The position numbers and the translations under genes were made by a program. DNA of 64,000 bases from assembly GCA_945861665.1 (NCBI GenBank), contig CAMAVS010000004.1, positions 186,001-250,000 of the forward strand, read 5' to 3'. Shown in pieces: positions 34,441 to 44,126 of the stretch. Under the pieces are notes generated by a model. The model had not been told where the DNA came from. It did not search any database and was given only the letters and a program-made list of their open reading frames with translations. Numbering within the stretch: position 1 is the first letter of the stretch; each line of letters begins with the position of its first letter. This stretch comes from Chitinophaga pinensis. GTDB taxonomy: Bacteria; Bacteroidota; Bacteroidia; UBA4408.

Positions 34441-34594
34441 AATTTTATTTTAAGTTGACAAAATTAATTTAATACACGCTAACTAATTAAAACCATTCAG
34501 TTAAATATCAACCATTTTTTAACAAGTAGTTGATTTTATTGAAATAATTTGATACTTTCAGCAACTCTATTATTAAATACTGAAACTGATTTTT

Positions 34595-37246
34595 ATGGAA
34601 ATTGTTGAAATTAAAGCAATGAGAGGACCGAATTACTGGTCTATTTGGCGGCACAAATTAATTGTAATGAAACTTGATTTACAAGAACTAGAGGAATTGC
34701 CAACAAACAAAATTGAAGGATTCTCTGAACATTTTGAGAAAATGTTCCCTACAATATTTGAACACCGCTGTTCTGAAGGAGTACCTGGAGGATTTTATTC
34801 ACGAGTAAAAGATGGAACGTGGATGGGGCACGTTATTGAGCATATTGCTTTGGAAATACAGACACTTGCAGGCATGGACTGCGGTTTCGGCCGTACTCGT
34901 ACAACGGGCGAAAAAGGAGTATACAATGTTGTATTCTCCTATATGGAAGAAAAAGTAGGTATTTATGCTGCAAAAGCTGCCGTACGTATGGCTGAAGCAC
35001 TTGTACGAAAGGAAGAGTACAATATGGATGAAGACATCCAAAATATGCGTGAAATAAGGGAAGATAATCGATTGGGTCCAAGTACTGGATCCATTGTGGA
35101 AGAAGCTGTAAAAAGAGGTATTCCTTGGATACGGTTGAACAGACATTCCTTGGTTCAGCTTGGATATGGTATTAATCAAAAAAGGATATTGGCTACAGTA
35201 AGCAGTACTACCAGTAATATTGCCGTTGATATAGCCTGTGACAAAGAAGAAACTAAAAATTTATTAGAAGCTGCGAACATCCCTGTTCCGAAAGGTCGGA
35301 TAGTATACGATGAAGAGGATTTACAAGCAGCACTGGATCGTATTGGATTTCCAGTGGTTCTAAAACCTGTTAACGGCAATCACGGAAGAGGTGCTACCAT
35401 CAATGTAAAAACTTGGGAAGAAGCCGTTGAAGCATTGGTACACGCAAAAAAAGTATCGCGTGGTGTTATTGTTGAAACATTTATAACAGGCTATGATTTC
35501 CGTTTATTGGTAATCGATTACAAACTAGTTGCTGCAGCAAAACGCACACCCGCTTGCGTTATCGGAGATGGGAAACATACTGTAGAAGAACTCGTAAACA
35601 TAGTAAACAGTGACCCGCGAAGAGGTTACGGACACGAAAAGGTACTTACTGCAATTAAAATAGACGATACCACATTAAATATCATAAAGGAAAAAAGTCT
35701 CACATTAGATTCAGTATTAAACAAAGACGAAGTATTGTATCTAAAGGCTACAGCAAACCTAAGCACAGGTGGTACAGCTTCCGACATTACCGACTTGGTG
35801 CATCCTTACAATGTATTTATGGCAGAACGTATTGCCCGAATAATTGGTTTAGATATTTGCGGTATTGATATTATGGCTCCCGACTTAACATCTCCCATCA
35901 ATCAAAATGGAGGTGCTATTTTAGAAGTGAATGCCGGGCCTGGTTTCCGAATGCACATTGCTCCTACGCAAGGTTTACCGCGCAACGTGGCTGAACCTGT
36001 AATTGATATGCTGTATCCTCCAGGCTCAGAAGTAAGAATCCCGATTATTGCCGTAAGCGGTACTAATGGGAAAACCACCACTACCCGATTAATTGCACAT
36101 ATGGTAAAAACCATGGGCTACAAGGTTGGTTTTACAACAACAGATGGTATTTACATACAAAACCGTATGATGGAAACGGGAGATTGTACTGGTCCTGTTA
36201 GTGCTGAGTTTGTGTTAAAAGACCCTACTATTAATTTTGCAGTGTTAGAATGCGCTAGAGGCGGAATTTTACGTGCAGGGCTTGGTTTTCACCATTGCGA
36301 CATTGGAATTGTAACAAACGTTTCAGAAGATCACTTAGGATTAAAAGATATAAATACCATTGAAGAAATGGCACGCGTAAAAGCTGTAGTGCCCGAAAGT
36401 GTGCTAAAAAAAGGCTATGCTATTTTGAATGCCGATGATGATTTGGTATACAAAATGGCAGAAGGATTAGAATGCAACATTGCTTATTTTAGTTTGGATG
36501 AAAACAATCCACGCATCAAAAAACACTGTAATGCAGGAGGAATAGCAGCTGTTGTTGAAAATGGTTACGTAACCATTTGTAAGGGTACTTGGAAAATACG
36601 TGTTGATAAAGTAGTAAACATACCTATTACATTTTCGGGGAAAGCTGTATTTATGATACAAAACGTTTTACCGGCAGTACTTGCAGGATTTGTTCGCAAC
36701 TTTAAAATTGAAGATATGCGTTTGGCATTGGAAACCTTTATTCCATCGCCTACACAAACACCGGGACGTATGAATATGTTCCAGTTTAAGCACTTCCAAA
36801 TAATGGTAGATTATGCACACAATACAGCAGGTTTTACGGCATTGGGTAAGTTTGTTGAAAAAATGAACGGCTCACCAAAGGTTGGAATTATTGCAGGTGT
36901 TGGCGACAGACGCGAAGAAGATACGGTAAGCTTAGGAAGGGTAGCAGCAAAAATATTTGATGAAATTATTATCAGGCAAGATAAAAATTTACGCGGTCGC
37001 TCCGACCAAGAAATAATTGATTTTATCTTAAAAGGAATTCACGAAGTAGATAAGAATAAACCCGTTAAAGTAATACCATCGGAAGCCGAAGCAATAACCT
37101 ATGCTATTAAAAATGGCAAAAAAGGTTCTTTTATAACTATTTGTAGTGATGTAGTTCCTGCGGCATTGGATGCAGTTATGAAATACAAAGAAGAGGAAGA
37201 CAAGTTTGAGATAAGCAAGGACGATATTCCTAATCAGAAGGGATAG
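34595..37246 (+). CDS. cphA: Cyanophycin synthetase
   Basis: It polymerises aspartate and arginine into the storage polymer cyanophycin using ATP. All three parts of CphA1 are present. They are an N-terminal domain (1-160), an ATP-grasp domain with KPVNGNHGRG (257-266), STGGTASD (390-397) and EVNAGPG (444-450), and a Mur-ligase-like domain with P-loop SGTNGKTTT (488-496), ECARGGILR and the C-terminal VDYAHN motif. It has 883 residues, full length. It is divergently arranged with cphB, and a perfect terminator follows. There is no fused or separate second synthetase (CphA2) in the window. Its storage role in this organism is inference from the family. Confidence 0.95.
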   Translation: MEIVEIKAMRGPNYWSIWRHKLIVMKLDLQELEELPTNKIEGFSEHFEKMFPTIFEHRCSEGVPGGFYSRVKDGTWMGHVIEHIALEIQTLAGMDCGFGRTRTTGEKGVYNVVFSYMEEKVGIYAAKAAVRMAEALVRKEEYNMDEDIQNMREIREDNRLGPSTGSIVEEAVKRGIPWIRLNRHSLVQLGYGINQKRILATVSSTTSNIAVDIACDKEETKNLLEAANIPVPKGRIVYDEEDLQAALDRIGFPVVLKPVNGNHGRGATINVKTWEEAVEALVHAKKVSRGVIVETFITGYDFRLLVIDYKLVAAAKRTPACVIGDGKHTVEELVNIVNSDPRRGYGHEKVLTAIKIDDTTLNIIKEKSLTLDSVLNKDEVLYLKATANLSTGGTASDITDLVHPYNVFMAERIARIIGLDICGIDIMAPDLTSPINQNGGAILEVNAGPGFRMHIAPTQGLPRNVAEPVIDMLYPPGSEVRIPIIAVSGTNGKTTTTRLIAHMVKTMGYKVGFTTTDGIYIQNRMMETGDCTGPVSAEFVLKDPTINFAVLECARGGILRAGLGFHHCDIGIVTNVSEDHLGLKDINTIEEMARVKAVVPESVLKKGYAILNADDDLVYKMAEGLECNIAYFSLDENNPRIKKHCNAGGIAAVVENGYVTICKGTWKIRVDKVVNIPITFSGKAVFMIQNVLPAVLAGFVRNFKIEDMRLALETFIPSPTQTPGRMNMFQFKHFQIMVDYAHNTAGFTALGKFVEKMNGSPKVGIIAGVGDRREEDTVSLGRVAAKIFDEIIIRQDKNLRGRSDQEIIDFILKGIHEVDKNKPVKVIPSEAEAITYAIKNGKKGSFITICSDVVPAALDAVMKYKEEEDKFEISKDDIPNQKG

Positions 37247-37267
37247 TTACAGAATCCTATTAAAAGA

Positions 37268-37299
37268 AAAGGGCAAAACGAAATTTCGTTTTGCCCTTT
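37268..37299. terminator. Perfect 16-bp bidirectional terminator
   Basis: AAAGGGCAAAACGAAA and its exact complement abut with no spacer, between convergent cphA and the T9SS remnant. Confidence 0.9.
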
Positions 37300-37326
37300 A
37301 TTATTGCTTTGTGCTTGTAAATAGCC

Positions 37327-37788
37327 TTATTCGTTTATTAGTTTTTTGTTCATCACTTTACCATCTGTTAGCACCTGTAACATATAAATCCCAGGAGTCT
37401 TAATTTCAATCTGTTTTGTTCCAGTAACTACTGTGTGACTAACAATACTTCCTAAACAATTAAAAATAGTTACTTCAGAAGTGCGGTTAACCGAAATGTT
37501 AAAAACACCAGTTGAGGGGTTTGGGTAAATACTAACTTCTTGTGCAGAAGACAAGTTATTTATTCCGTTACCTGCAGGTGCAACTATTGCAGTATCGATA
37601 GAAATACATCCGTTCCCATCAGTTACAGTAACAGTATAAGTAAGAGCAGCTAATCCATTAATTGCCTGCATAATAGATGCATTACTCCACAAGTAAGTAT
37701 AGGGAGAAACACCACCTAAAGGGAATACACTTGCTGTTCCATCATTCGAAACAATTACACCAGTACTTGCAGTAAGTTTAGGTATACA
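37327..37788 (-). pseudogene. 3' remnant of a SprB-repeat / T9SS type A cargo gene
   Basis: The open frame runs from about 37788 to the stop at 37327 with no ATG at its start. It begins within a SprB-type repeat (TASTGVIVSNDGTASVFPLGG, then VSPYTYLWSNAS, TVTVTDGNGC) and ends with a complete T9SS type A sorting domain (IYPNPSTGVFNI ... IKTPGIYMLQVLTDGKVMNKKLINE). The signal peptide and the body of the protein are missing. At its 5' edge it overlaps, in another frame, the cut end of a TPR gene (37755-38156). The simplest reading is a deletion that joined two neighbouring genes out of frame. Confidence 0.8.
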
Positions 37789-38156
37789 TTTGCCAGCTGT
37801 TTAGTATTCTTTTCCTTTTTTAAAAACTCTATGGCTTCTTTGTTAAAAACAATTGACTGTTCATTGCTATCCGAATAATAATAAGCTTGAGCAAGCGAAA
37901 GAGCAGCACTAATTTTGTACTTTACATCTGTAATGTTTTTAGAAATGGCATATCCCTTCTTCGCATATATTAATCCTTCTGCAGGTTCTACCCTTGAAGT
38001 ATTACTTACAATTTGAACAACAATTGAAATTCTAGAAGTATCCGATTTTGCAGCATTATAGGTTCGTATTAAGCTCTTGGTATCTTGTCCGAACAAAATA
38101 CTACTAAATAGAAAAAAGAAAATTGTACTATTTATTCTAAGGTTTAAGTGTTTCAA
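37755..38156 (-). pseudogene. 5' remnant of an exported TPR gene (histidine-kinase-like N-terminus)
   Basis: From the ATG at 38156 the protein has a signal peptide (ending ILFGQ) and the sequence YNAAKSDTSRISIVVQI ... EGLIYAKKGYAISK ... NTKQLANVYLNLLQVLV. This is the start of the exported TPR proteins that in Bacteroidota usually continue into a transmembrane histidine kinase or cyclase of 500-700 residues. Here it stops after 133 residues, in the middle of a TPR helix, exactly where the SprB/T9SS sequence begins in another frame. A truncated, probably non-functional gene. Confidence 0.75.
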
Positions 38157-38175
38157 TTGCTAATCTTATTTAGTA

Positions 38176-38928
38176 TCATTTTCTCACTGAAACCGTAGCA
38201 CTCGCTTGTGCTGTAGGCATAATAACTATATCATTTATGGTTACGTGTGCAGGACGGGAAGCTGTCCAATATACAGTTTCAGCAATATCATTTGGCGATA
38301 ATGGAGTTATGCCTTGATATACTTTTTTTGCTCTTTCTTCATCTCCTTTAAAACGTACTAAAGAAAATTCTGTTTCTACCATACCCGGATTAATAGCTGT
38401 TACTTTTATTCCGTGCTGTACCATATCAATTCGCATAGCTTTGCTTAAAGAGTCTACTGCGTGTTTGGTTGCACAGTATACATTTCCATTGGCGTATGTT
38501 TCTTTTCCAGCAACGGAACCAATATTAATAATATGCCCTACTCCGTTTGAAATCATTAATGGGGCAATGGTTCTACTAACGTATAATAATCCTTTGATAT
38601 TGGTGTCAATCATCCTTTCCCAATCATCTACAACACCTTCTTGTATAGAACCCAAACCAACAGCCAAACCTGCATTGTTCACCAATATATTTATTTTTTT
38701 CCAGTCAGCAGGTATTGCATTTAACTCCTGCTCTACTGCTTGCTTATCTCTAACATCAAAACAAAGTGGAAGGACTTTCACTGAATACTTTTCAGTTAAT
38801 TCTGCTGCAAGCACATCCAAACGTTCTTTCCTTCGGCCGGTAATAATTACATTGTACTTATTCGCGGCAAAAATTTCGGCAATGGCTTTTCCTATGCCCG
38901 ATGTGGCACCGGTAACAAGTACTATCAT
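38176..38928 (-). CDS. Short-chain dehydrogenase/reductase (YdfG-like)
   Basis: NAD(P)-binding GATSGIG at 7-13, NNAG near 84-87, and a catalytic triad of Ser138, Tyr151 and Lys155 (YCATK). It has 250 residues. The GRRKERLDVL segment after the second strand suggests NADP preference. The sequence is closest to the YdfG group (3-hydroxy acid / L-allo-threonine dehydrogenase), but SDR substrates cannot be read from sequence. Its ATG overlaps the stop of the permease gene by 4 bp (ATGA), so the two are translationally coupled. Confidence 0.85.
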   Translation of the reverse strand: MIVLVTGATSGIGKAIAEIFAANKYNVIITGRRKERLDVLAAELTEKYSVKVLPLCFDVRDKQAVEQELNAIPADWKKINILVNNAGLAVGLGSIQEGVVDDWERMIDTNIKGLLYVSRTIAPLMISNGVGHIINIGSVAGKETYANGNVYCATKHAVDSLSKAMRIDMVQHGIKVTAINPGMVETEFSLVRFKGDEERAKKVYQGITPLSPNDIAETVYWTASRPAHVTINDIVIMPTAQASATVSVRK

Positions 38929-40889
38929 ACGTGAGGTGTGTGTTGCTTTCTTAATTTACTATTCCAGGTGCTGTAACCAAAATAAATTACCAAACCTGCT
39001 ACTAACCATAATAAAAATCCTATCCAATTTTTAATCCCTAACTCACTCATCATATAAAGGCAACTCATAAGTCCCAATACTGGTATTAGTGAGAAACTAT
39101 AGGTTAAACAAAAATAGCACATAATAATAGAAACAAGTAAAAATATCCAGTGAGGTATATTGTGTTTAAATATTTCCCATCCGCTTTGAATTATTTTATT
39201 TTCTTCAATGCCAGCACCACGCAATGTTTTTAAATAACTTTCATTATCTAATTTTTCCAGATATGCTTGTGCAACATCAACGGTTGAATATAATTCAGGT
39301 TGAATTTTATCGTTCTCAATGGCATATTTTTGAATTTCATATTTTTCTTCAGCACTCAATTGAGCAATCACTGTTTCAACATCGTTCACCTTTTTTGAGG
39401 TAAAAAAGTTTACTGTATTTTCATAATTGAACAGCAATAAAGCACTAAAGGAAAGTAGAAAAAGCAAAGGAGCAATGAATTTCGAATTGATATAAGGTGT
39501 TTTAAATTTACTTTTCGGAGCATCTTTATCCATACTCAACTTAAGCACACCACCACACACAAGGACAAAAGCAAACAATGTTCCTATACTGCAAATATCT
39601 GCAACGGTCGAAAGATCCATAAACAAAGTTGGTATACCTACAACAAAACCTGTTACTATAGTAGCGAATCCTGGAGTTTTAAATCGTGGGTGTATTTTTG
39701 AAAACTTTTTTGGCAACAAACCATCCCTGCTCATACTCATCCAAATCCGCGGTTGCCCCATTTGAAAAACAAGTATTACACTTGCCATAGCCACAACGGC
39801 ACTAACGGCAATAATACCTGAAAGCCATTTTAAATTTAGTTTTTCAAATACAAAAGCCAAGGGGTCTCCAACAGAAAGTTCTTTGTAACTTACCATACCG
39901 GTAATCACCAAAGCTATCGCAACGTACAAAATGGTACAAATAATGATGGAGTACATCATCCCTTTGGGCAAATCTCGTTGCGGATTTTTACACTCTTCAG
40001 CAGTAGTAGAGATGGCGTCAAAGCCAATGTAGGCAAAGAATACAGCCGATACTCCTTTTAATACACCGCTTGCACCGTTCGGAGCAAAATCACTCCAATT
40101 ACTTACGTCAACGTAAAACACACCTATAATAATTACTAATAATACCACTGCCAGTTTTATCACTACCATTATGTTGGTTGCAATTCTTGATTCTTTCATT
40201 CCCCTGTATACAACCCAAGTGATGAGGAAAATAATCACCAATGCAGGAATGTCTAAAACAATATGAAAACTGCCCAACAAAGGAGATTCGTTCCAAGCCC
40301 TGTATGCTGATTGTAAATTTGCTGACAAGGAATTTAATAATTGGCCATCACCGATAGCTTTTGAAGCTTCGTTAAAACCATTGCTGGCAGTAAAATAATC
40401 CATTGTTGCCCAATCGGGTATATGGATTCCATTTATCCCGAGAAAGGGTATGTGAATTAATTTACAAAGTGTAACAAAATAATCGCTCCAAGAAATAGCA
40501 ACAACAATGTTACCAATGGCATATTCCATTATAAGTGCCCAGCCTATTATCCAAGCAAACAATTCTCCAAAGGCAACATAGGAATAGGTGTAGGCACTTC
40601 CCGAAACAGGAATCAAGGATGCAAACTCGGCATACGAAAAGGCTGCAAAGCCACAAGCAATGGCTGTAAAAATAAAAAGGAAAATAACTGCAGGACCGCC
40701 ATCGGCACTTGCCTTTCCAATGGTGCTAAAAATACCTGCACCAATGATGGCGGCAATACCAAAGGCGGTTAAATCTCTTACTCCTAAATGTTTTGTTAGA
40801 CTATGCCCACCTTGTTCTGAGCCATCTTTCTGAACCTGTTTTAAAATCTGAGGAATCGACTTTTTTCTGAACAGATTAGAAAAATTCAT
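38925..40889 (-). CDS. APC-family amino-acid permease with a soluble insertion
   Basis: A 654-residue permease with the APC signature: TAFGIAAIIGAGIFSTIG (TM1), GGPAVIFLFIFTAIACGFAAFSYAEF (TM2-3) and FFAYIGFDAISTTAEECKNPQRDLP (TM8 loop). Twelve to fourteen membrane segments are visible; the CAT (cationic amino acid) subgroup is the best guess. Between the segment ending near 488 and the next starting near 581 lies about 90 residues of charged, helical, non-membrane sequence. A further long loop is at about 150-205. The substrate is unknown. It follows the MoxR gene by 14 bp. Confidence 0.85.
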   Translation of the reverse strand: MNFSNLFRKKSIPQILKQVQKDGSEQGGHSLTKHLGVRDLTAFGIAAIIGAGIFSTIGKASADGGPAVIFLFIFTAIACGFAAFSYAEFASLIPVSGSAYTYSYVAFGELFAWIIGWALIMEYAIGNIVVAISWSDYFVTLCKLIHIPFLGINGIHIPDWATMDYFTASNGFNEASKAIGDGQLLNSLSANLQSAYRAWNESPLLGSFHIVLDIPALVIIFLITWVVYRGMKESRIATNIMVVIKLAVVLLVIIIGVFYVDVSNWSDFAPNGASGVLKGVSAVFFAYIGFDAISTTAEECKNPQRDLPKGMMYSIIICTILYVAIALVITGMVSYKELSVGDPLAFVFEKLNLKWLSGIIAVSAVVAMASVILVFQMGQPRIWMSMSRDGLLPKKFSKIHPRFKTPGFATIVTGFVVGIPTLFMDLSTVADICSIGTLFAFVLVCGGVLKLSMDKDAPKSKFKTPYINSKFIAPLLFLLSFSALLLFNYENTVNFFTSKKVNDVETVIAQLSAEEKYEIQKYAIENDKIQPELYSTVDVAQAYLEKLDNESYLKTLRGAGIEENKIIQSGWEIFKHNIPHWIFLLVSIIMCYFCLTYSFSLIPVLGLMSCLYMMSELGIKNWIGFLLWLVAGLVIYFGYSTWNSKLRKQHTPHV

Positions 40890-40903
40890 AGTATTGAACT
40901 TTT

Positions 40904-41875
40904 TTATTTTAGTAATTCTTCAATAATTTTTTCTACTGAATAACCTTCTGCTTCGGCCTTGTAATTGCGCACAATACGGTGCCTTAAAATAGACATTGCT
41001 ACTGCTTTTACATCTTCAATATCGGGTGAATATTTGCCGCTAATCATTGCATGACATTTTGCACCTACTACTAAATATTGTGATGCTCTAGGTCCTGCCC
41101 CCCAAGTAAGGTAATTGTTTACAATAGCAGGAGCGAGCTCTGTATTAGGACGTGTTTTACTCGCAAGTCGCACTGCGTATTCCATTACATTATCGGTTAC
41201 CGGAATTTTCCGAACCAAGTCTTGAAAATATAGTATTTCTTTAGCATCCAATATTTTAGTAAGCTCAATTTTAGTATTGGATGTAGTATTTTTTACTATG
41301 TTAATCTCCTCTTTAAACTTTGGATAATCGAGCCAAACGCTAAACATAAAACGATCTAACTGGGCTTCAGGGAGAGGATAAGTACCCTCCTGCTCTATTG
41401 GATTTTGTGTTGCCAATACAAAAAAAGGACATCCCAATTCGTGTTTTTTTCCACCTGTTGTAATGGTTCTTTCCTGCATTGCTTCCAATAATGCCGATTG
41501 TGTTTTAGGCGGTGTTCTGTTTATCTCATCCGCCAAAATAATATTAGCAAATAAAGGACCTTTTATAAAACGAAAATTTCGTGTTTCATCTAAAATCTCC
41601 GAACCAATAATGTCGGACGGCATTAAATCGGGAGTAAATTGTATTCTACTAAATTGTAAGCCAAGTGCTTCAGAAATGGTATTCACCAAAAGTGTTTTAG
41701 CTAATCCGGGAACCCCAACTAGCAAACAATGTCCTTTACTAAAAATAGATATTAAAACACTCTTAATAGCTTCCTCTTGTCCAACAATTACTTTTGCAAT
41801 TTCAGTATTCAGTTGCTTGTACTTTTGCACAAATGCATCTACCGCTTCAACTTCAGATTTATAGGTATTCATCAT
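40904..41875 (-). CDS. MoxR family AAA ATPase
   Basis: Walker A GVPGLAKT at 54-61, Walker B ILADEINR and the sensor ATQNPIEQEGTYPLPEAQLDRF, followed by the small C-terminal helical lid. It has 323 residues, full length. MoxR ATPases act as chaperones, often with VWA/DUF58 partners. None of those partners follows here; instead a permease does. Upstream by 36 bp lies the SurA-like gene. It may form an operon with the folding factors. Confidence 0.93.
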   Translation of the reverse strand: MMNTYKSEVEAVDAFVQKYKQLNTEIAKVIVGQEEAIKSVLISIFSKGHCLLVGVPGLAKTLLVNTISEALGLQFSRIQFTPDLMPSDIIGSEILDETRNFRFIKGPLFANIILADEINRTPPKTQSALLEAMQERTITTGGKKHELGCPFFVLATQNPIEQEGTYPLPEAQLDRFMFSVWLDYPKFKEEINIVKNTTSNTKIELTKILDAKEILYFQDLVRKIPVTDNVMEYAVRLASKTRPNTELAPAIVNNYLTWGAGPRASQYLVVGAKCHAMISGKYSPDIEDVKAVAMSILRHRIVRNYKAEAEGYSVEKIIEELLK

Positions 41876-41911
41876 AACAATTGTTATACTACAAATATAG
41901 TATTTTATTGA

Positions 41912-43300
41912 TTATTTACTTGCTTTATCCTCGCTGATCCACTTAAAAGTAAAATTACATTTTTGGTAATCTTCGTCAATCTTAATATGAGTGCTAGATG
42001 CTTTTTTGTTTACCCATTCGTTGGTAAGTTTTTGTTGCTTTTGTTGCAATGCAATACCCTGTATTCGTTGGTAATCATCTTTTAAATTTGCACGATGAGG
42101 CTGTGTTTTACTTTTTAACATTACCAATCTATAGGATTGTTTCCCATCTGTAGTTTGCGTTTTAATTGGATTTGACATTTCTCCAATTTTTAAATTTTCG
42201 ATGGCATAAAATATTTCAGTACCCAATTCACTCATTTCAAAACGTGTTGTACCAGTTTGGGGATTTACCATTAAACCGCTGTTGTATTTACTTTCAGCAT
42301 CGTCCGAAAATTTTGCTGCCGCTATACTAAAAGGAATAGAGTCCTTAACCATTACCTGTTTCACAGAATCAAGAAATAACTGAGCTTTTCTAATATCGGA
42401 CGAAGCAATTTTGGGTGCCAATAAAATGTGTCGAACATTTACTTGTTCGCCCCTTCTTTCAATCAACTGAATAATATGGTATCCAAATGCAGACTCTACA
42501 ACAGGTGAAACATCTTTCCCTTTTAAATTAAAGGCTTCACCTGCAAATTCAGGAACTAAGTCGGTACGGCTTACAAATCCTAACTCACCGCCATTTTTAG
42601 CTGAACCCGGATCCTCGGAATACAAAATCGCTAAGGTTGCAAAATCTTCTCCGGCTAAAATTCTTTCACGTAATTTCTCTACTTTTTCTTTTATATACCT
42701 TTTTTCATCTGGACTAATTGGTGGGTTTCTCACTATTTGTGCTACTTCCACTTCCGCATTCAGTAAAGGCAAACTGTCCTGTGGTATTGAATTAAAAAAT
42801 GTTCGTACTTCAGAAGGGGTTACCTTAACATTAGCCGTAATTTTAGCCTGCATTGCTTTTGCTAACAATAACTTTCTGATTTCGTCTTTAAAGTCGGCCT
42901 TTATTTGAATTATACTCTTGCCATAATAATCTTCTAATTTTTTTTCTGAACCAACTTGTGCTATAAAATAACGAATACGTTGATCGAGCTCCCCCTCCAC
43001 TTGCTGTTCTGTTACCTCTACACTATCCACCTCAGCTTGATTTATAAGTAATTTTTGAAAAAGTAATTGTTCCAAAATTTCACAACGGGTATCTCCATCC
43101 GTTGCTTCTCCTTGAGCAACCCTCTGTTGAAAATCATTCTCAATTTCAGATTTTAATATTAAATTAGCTCCAACCACGGCCACTACTTTATCAATCGATT
43201 TACCTTGATTTGGTTGAGCTAAAGCGGTAAAGCCAAGCCCTGAAAATAGTACTAATAGTTTAATATATTTCAAAACTTTTATTTTTAAGTCCATTGTCAT
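41912..43300 (-). CDS. SurA-like periplasmic peptidyl-prolyl isomerase
   Basis: Signal peptide (ending ALAQ), a SurA N-terminal chaperone domain (about 35-170, with DKVVAVVGANLILKSEIENDF) and two parvulin-type domains. The second is complete (VNVRHILLAPK ... GYHIIQLIERRGE lies at the first/second boundary); the repeated LGFVSRTDLVPEFAGEAF motif is clear. It has 462 residues, close to E. coli SurA at 428. It would help fold outer-membrane proteins. Its start overlaps the upstream lipoprotein gene by about 40 bp, so the two are coupled. An ATG at 43294 is an equally possible start. Confidence 0.87.
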   Translation of the reverse strand: MTMDLKIKVLKYIKLLVLFSGLGFTALAQPNQGKSIDKVVAVVGANLILKSEIENDFQQRVAQGEATDGDTRCEILEQLLFQKLLINQAEVDSVEVTEQQVEGELDQRIRYFIAQVGSEKKLEDYYGKSIIQIKADFKDEIRKLLLAKAMQAKITANVKVTPSEVRTFFNSIPQDSLPLLNAEVEVAQIVRNPPISPDEKRYIKEKVEKLRERILAGEDFATLAILYSEDPGSAKNGGELGFVSRTDLVPEFAGEAFNLKGKDVSPVVESAFGYHIIQLIERRGEQVNVRHILLAPKIASSDIRKAQLFLDSVKQVMVKDSIPFSIAAAKFSDDAESKYNSGLMVNPQTGTTRFEMSELGTEIFYAIENLKIGEMSNPIKTQTTDGKQSYRLVMLKSKTQPHRANLKDDYQRIQGIALQQKQQKLTNEWVNKKASSTHIKIDEDYQKCNFTFKWISEDKASK

Positions 43301-44117
43301 AAATACCCTTATTCATACTATCTATCAGTTCAAGTTTTCGCTTATTTAAAATAATATTTTTAATATTATCTCGTTCAAAATTCAACGGAGATGTACTGTC
43401 TTTTATTTTAAACCCCTTTATATTTAAAAAGTAAATGTAAGCCGAGTCTTGAACTTCTACCAACCTATTATTTTGCAAAAACTGCTCTTTGTTATATGTT
43501 TTAATTGGAATCTCCTTTAGTAAATCATCAAACAGTAACCAATTTTGATCGTCTGCATAAAAATTCTCGGCAAATTGATGGCAATAATCTTCCAACTTCT
43601 TTATGTCTTCTACCTTATTAGATTTGTACCAATCTTGTACTTTTTTCAAGTTAGGTGCATTCTTCTTCACTTTAACATATAATACCTTTATGATATTGTC
43701 CTTCAATTCGAAATTTTGCGGATGTTTCTTATAATAATTTTCTATTTCAGCCTCGTTCACTATTGTATCTAATTTCTGACTCACCAACTCCTTTTCAAAG
43801 GCATAGGTAATCAAGGAGTTTCTGTAATTTAGCAATTGTTTCTCTATCTCTTTTTGTATTGAATCACCTTCTAAATTTGATTCTGCTTGATGAATCAATA
43901 AGTTCAACTTTACCCAATTATTGATGTATTTTTTTACAATCATCGAGCTATCTTTACCATTTGCATTAGAAGGAATAATATTTACAACGTCCTCCATGTA
44001 CAAATATTTGTCAAACACACGAGCTACCATATTATCCTTTTGCTTTCCATTAAAAAAAAAAGCACAAGAAGAAAACACTAAGCAAAAAAACATATATGTT
44101 ATAAACGATTTCAACAT
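43260..44117 (-). CDS. SurA-N-like lipoprotein without a recognisable parvulin core
   Basis: From ATG 44117 the signal is a lipoprotein type (VFSSC). The 285-residue protein follows the SurA pattern at low similarity: an N-terminal helical chaperone part (KKYINNWVKLNLLIHQAE, NSLITYAFEKELV), the linker EIENYYKKHPQNFELKDNIIKVLYV, and a middle region where the parvulin domain should be but the usual ARHIL / GG.LG motifs are missing. It is probably a chaperone-only relative. It lies between two true PPIase genes, overlapping the downstream one. The longer start at 44156 falls in a terminator stem and is rejected. Confidence 0.75.
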   Translation of the reverse strand: MLKSFITYMFFCLVFSSCAFFFNGKQKDNMVARVFDKYLYMEDVVNIIPSNANGKDSSMIVKKYINNWVKLNLLIHQAESNLEGDSIQKEIEKQLLNYRNSLITYAFEKELVSQKLDTIVNEAEIENYYKKHPQNFELKDNIIKVLYVKVKKNAPNLKKVQDWYKSNKVEDIKKLEDYCHQFAENFYADDQNWLLFDDLLKEIPIKTYNKEQFLQNNRLVEVQDSAYIYFLNIKGFKIKDSTSPLNFERDNIKNIILNKRKLELIDSMNKGIYDNGLKNKSFEIY

Positions 44118-44126
44118 CTCATTTGT

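Noticed and set aside
37327-37692. Intact 121-residue T9SS protein starting at an internal TTG
   Set aside because: The SprB repeat extends upstream of that codon in the same frame and there is no signal peptide, so it is a remnant.
38441-39034. 197-codon plus-strand frame over the SDR and permease genes
   Set aside because: Complement of two well-supported coupled genes; no family signal.
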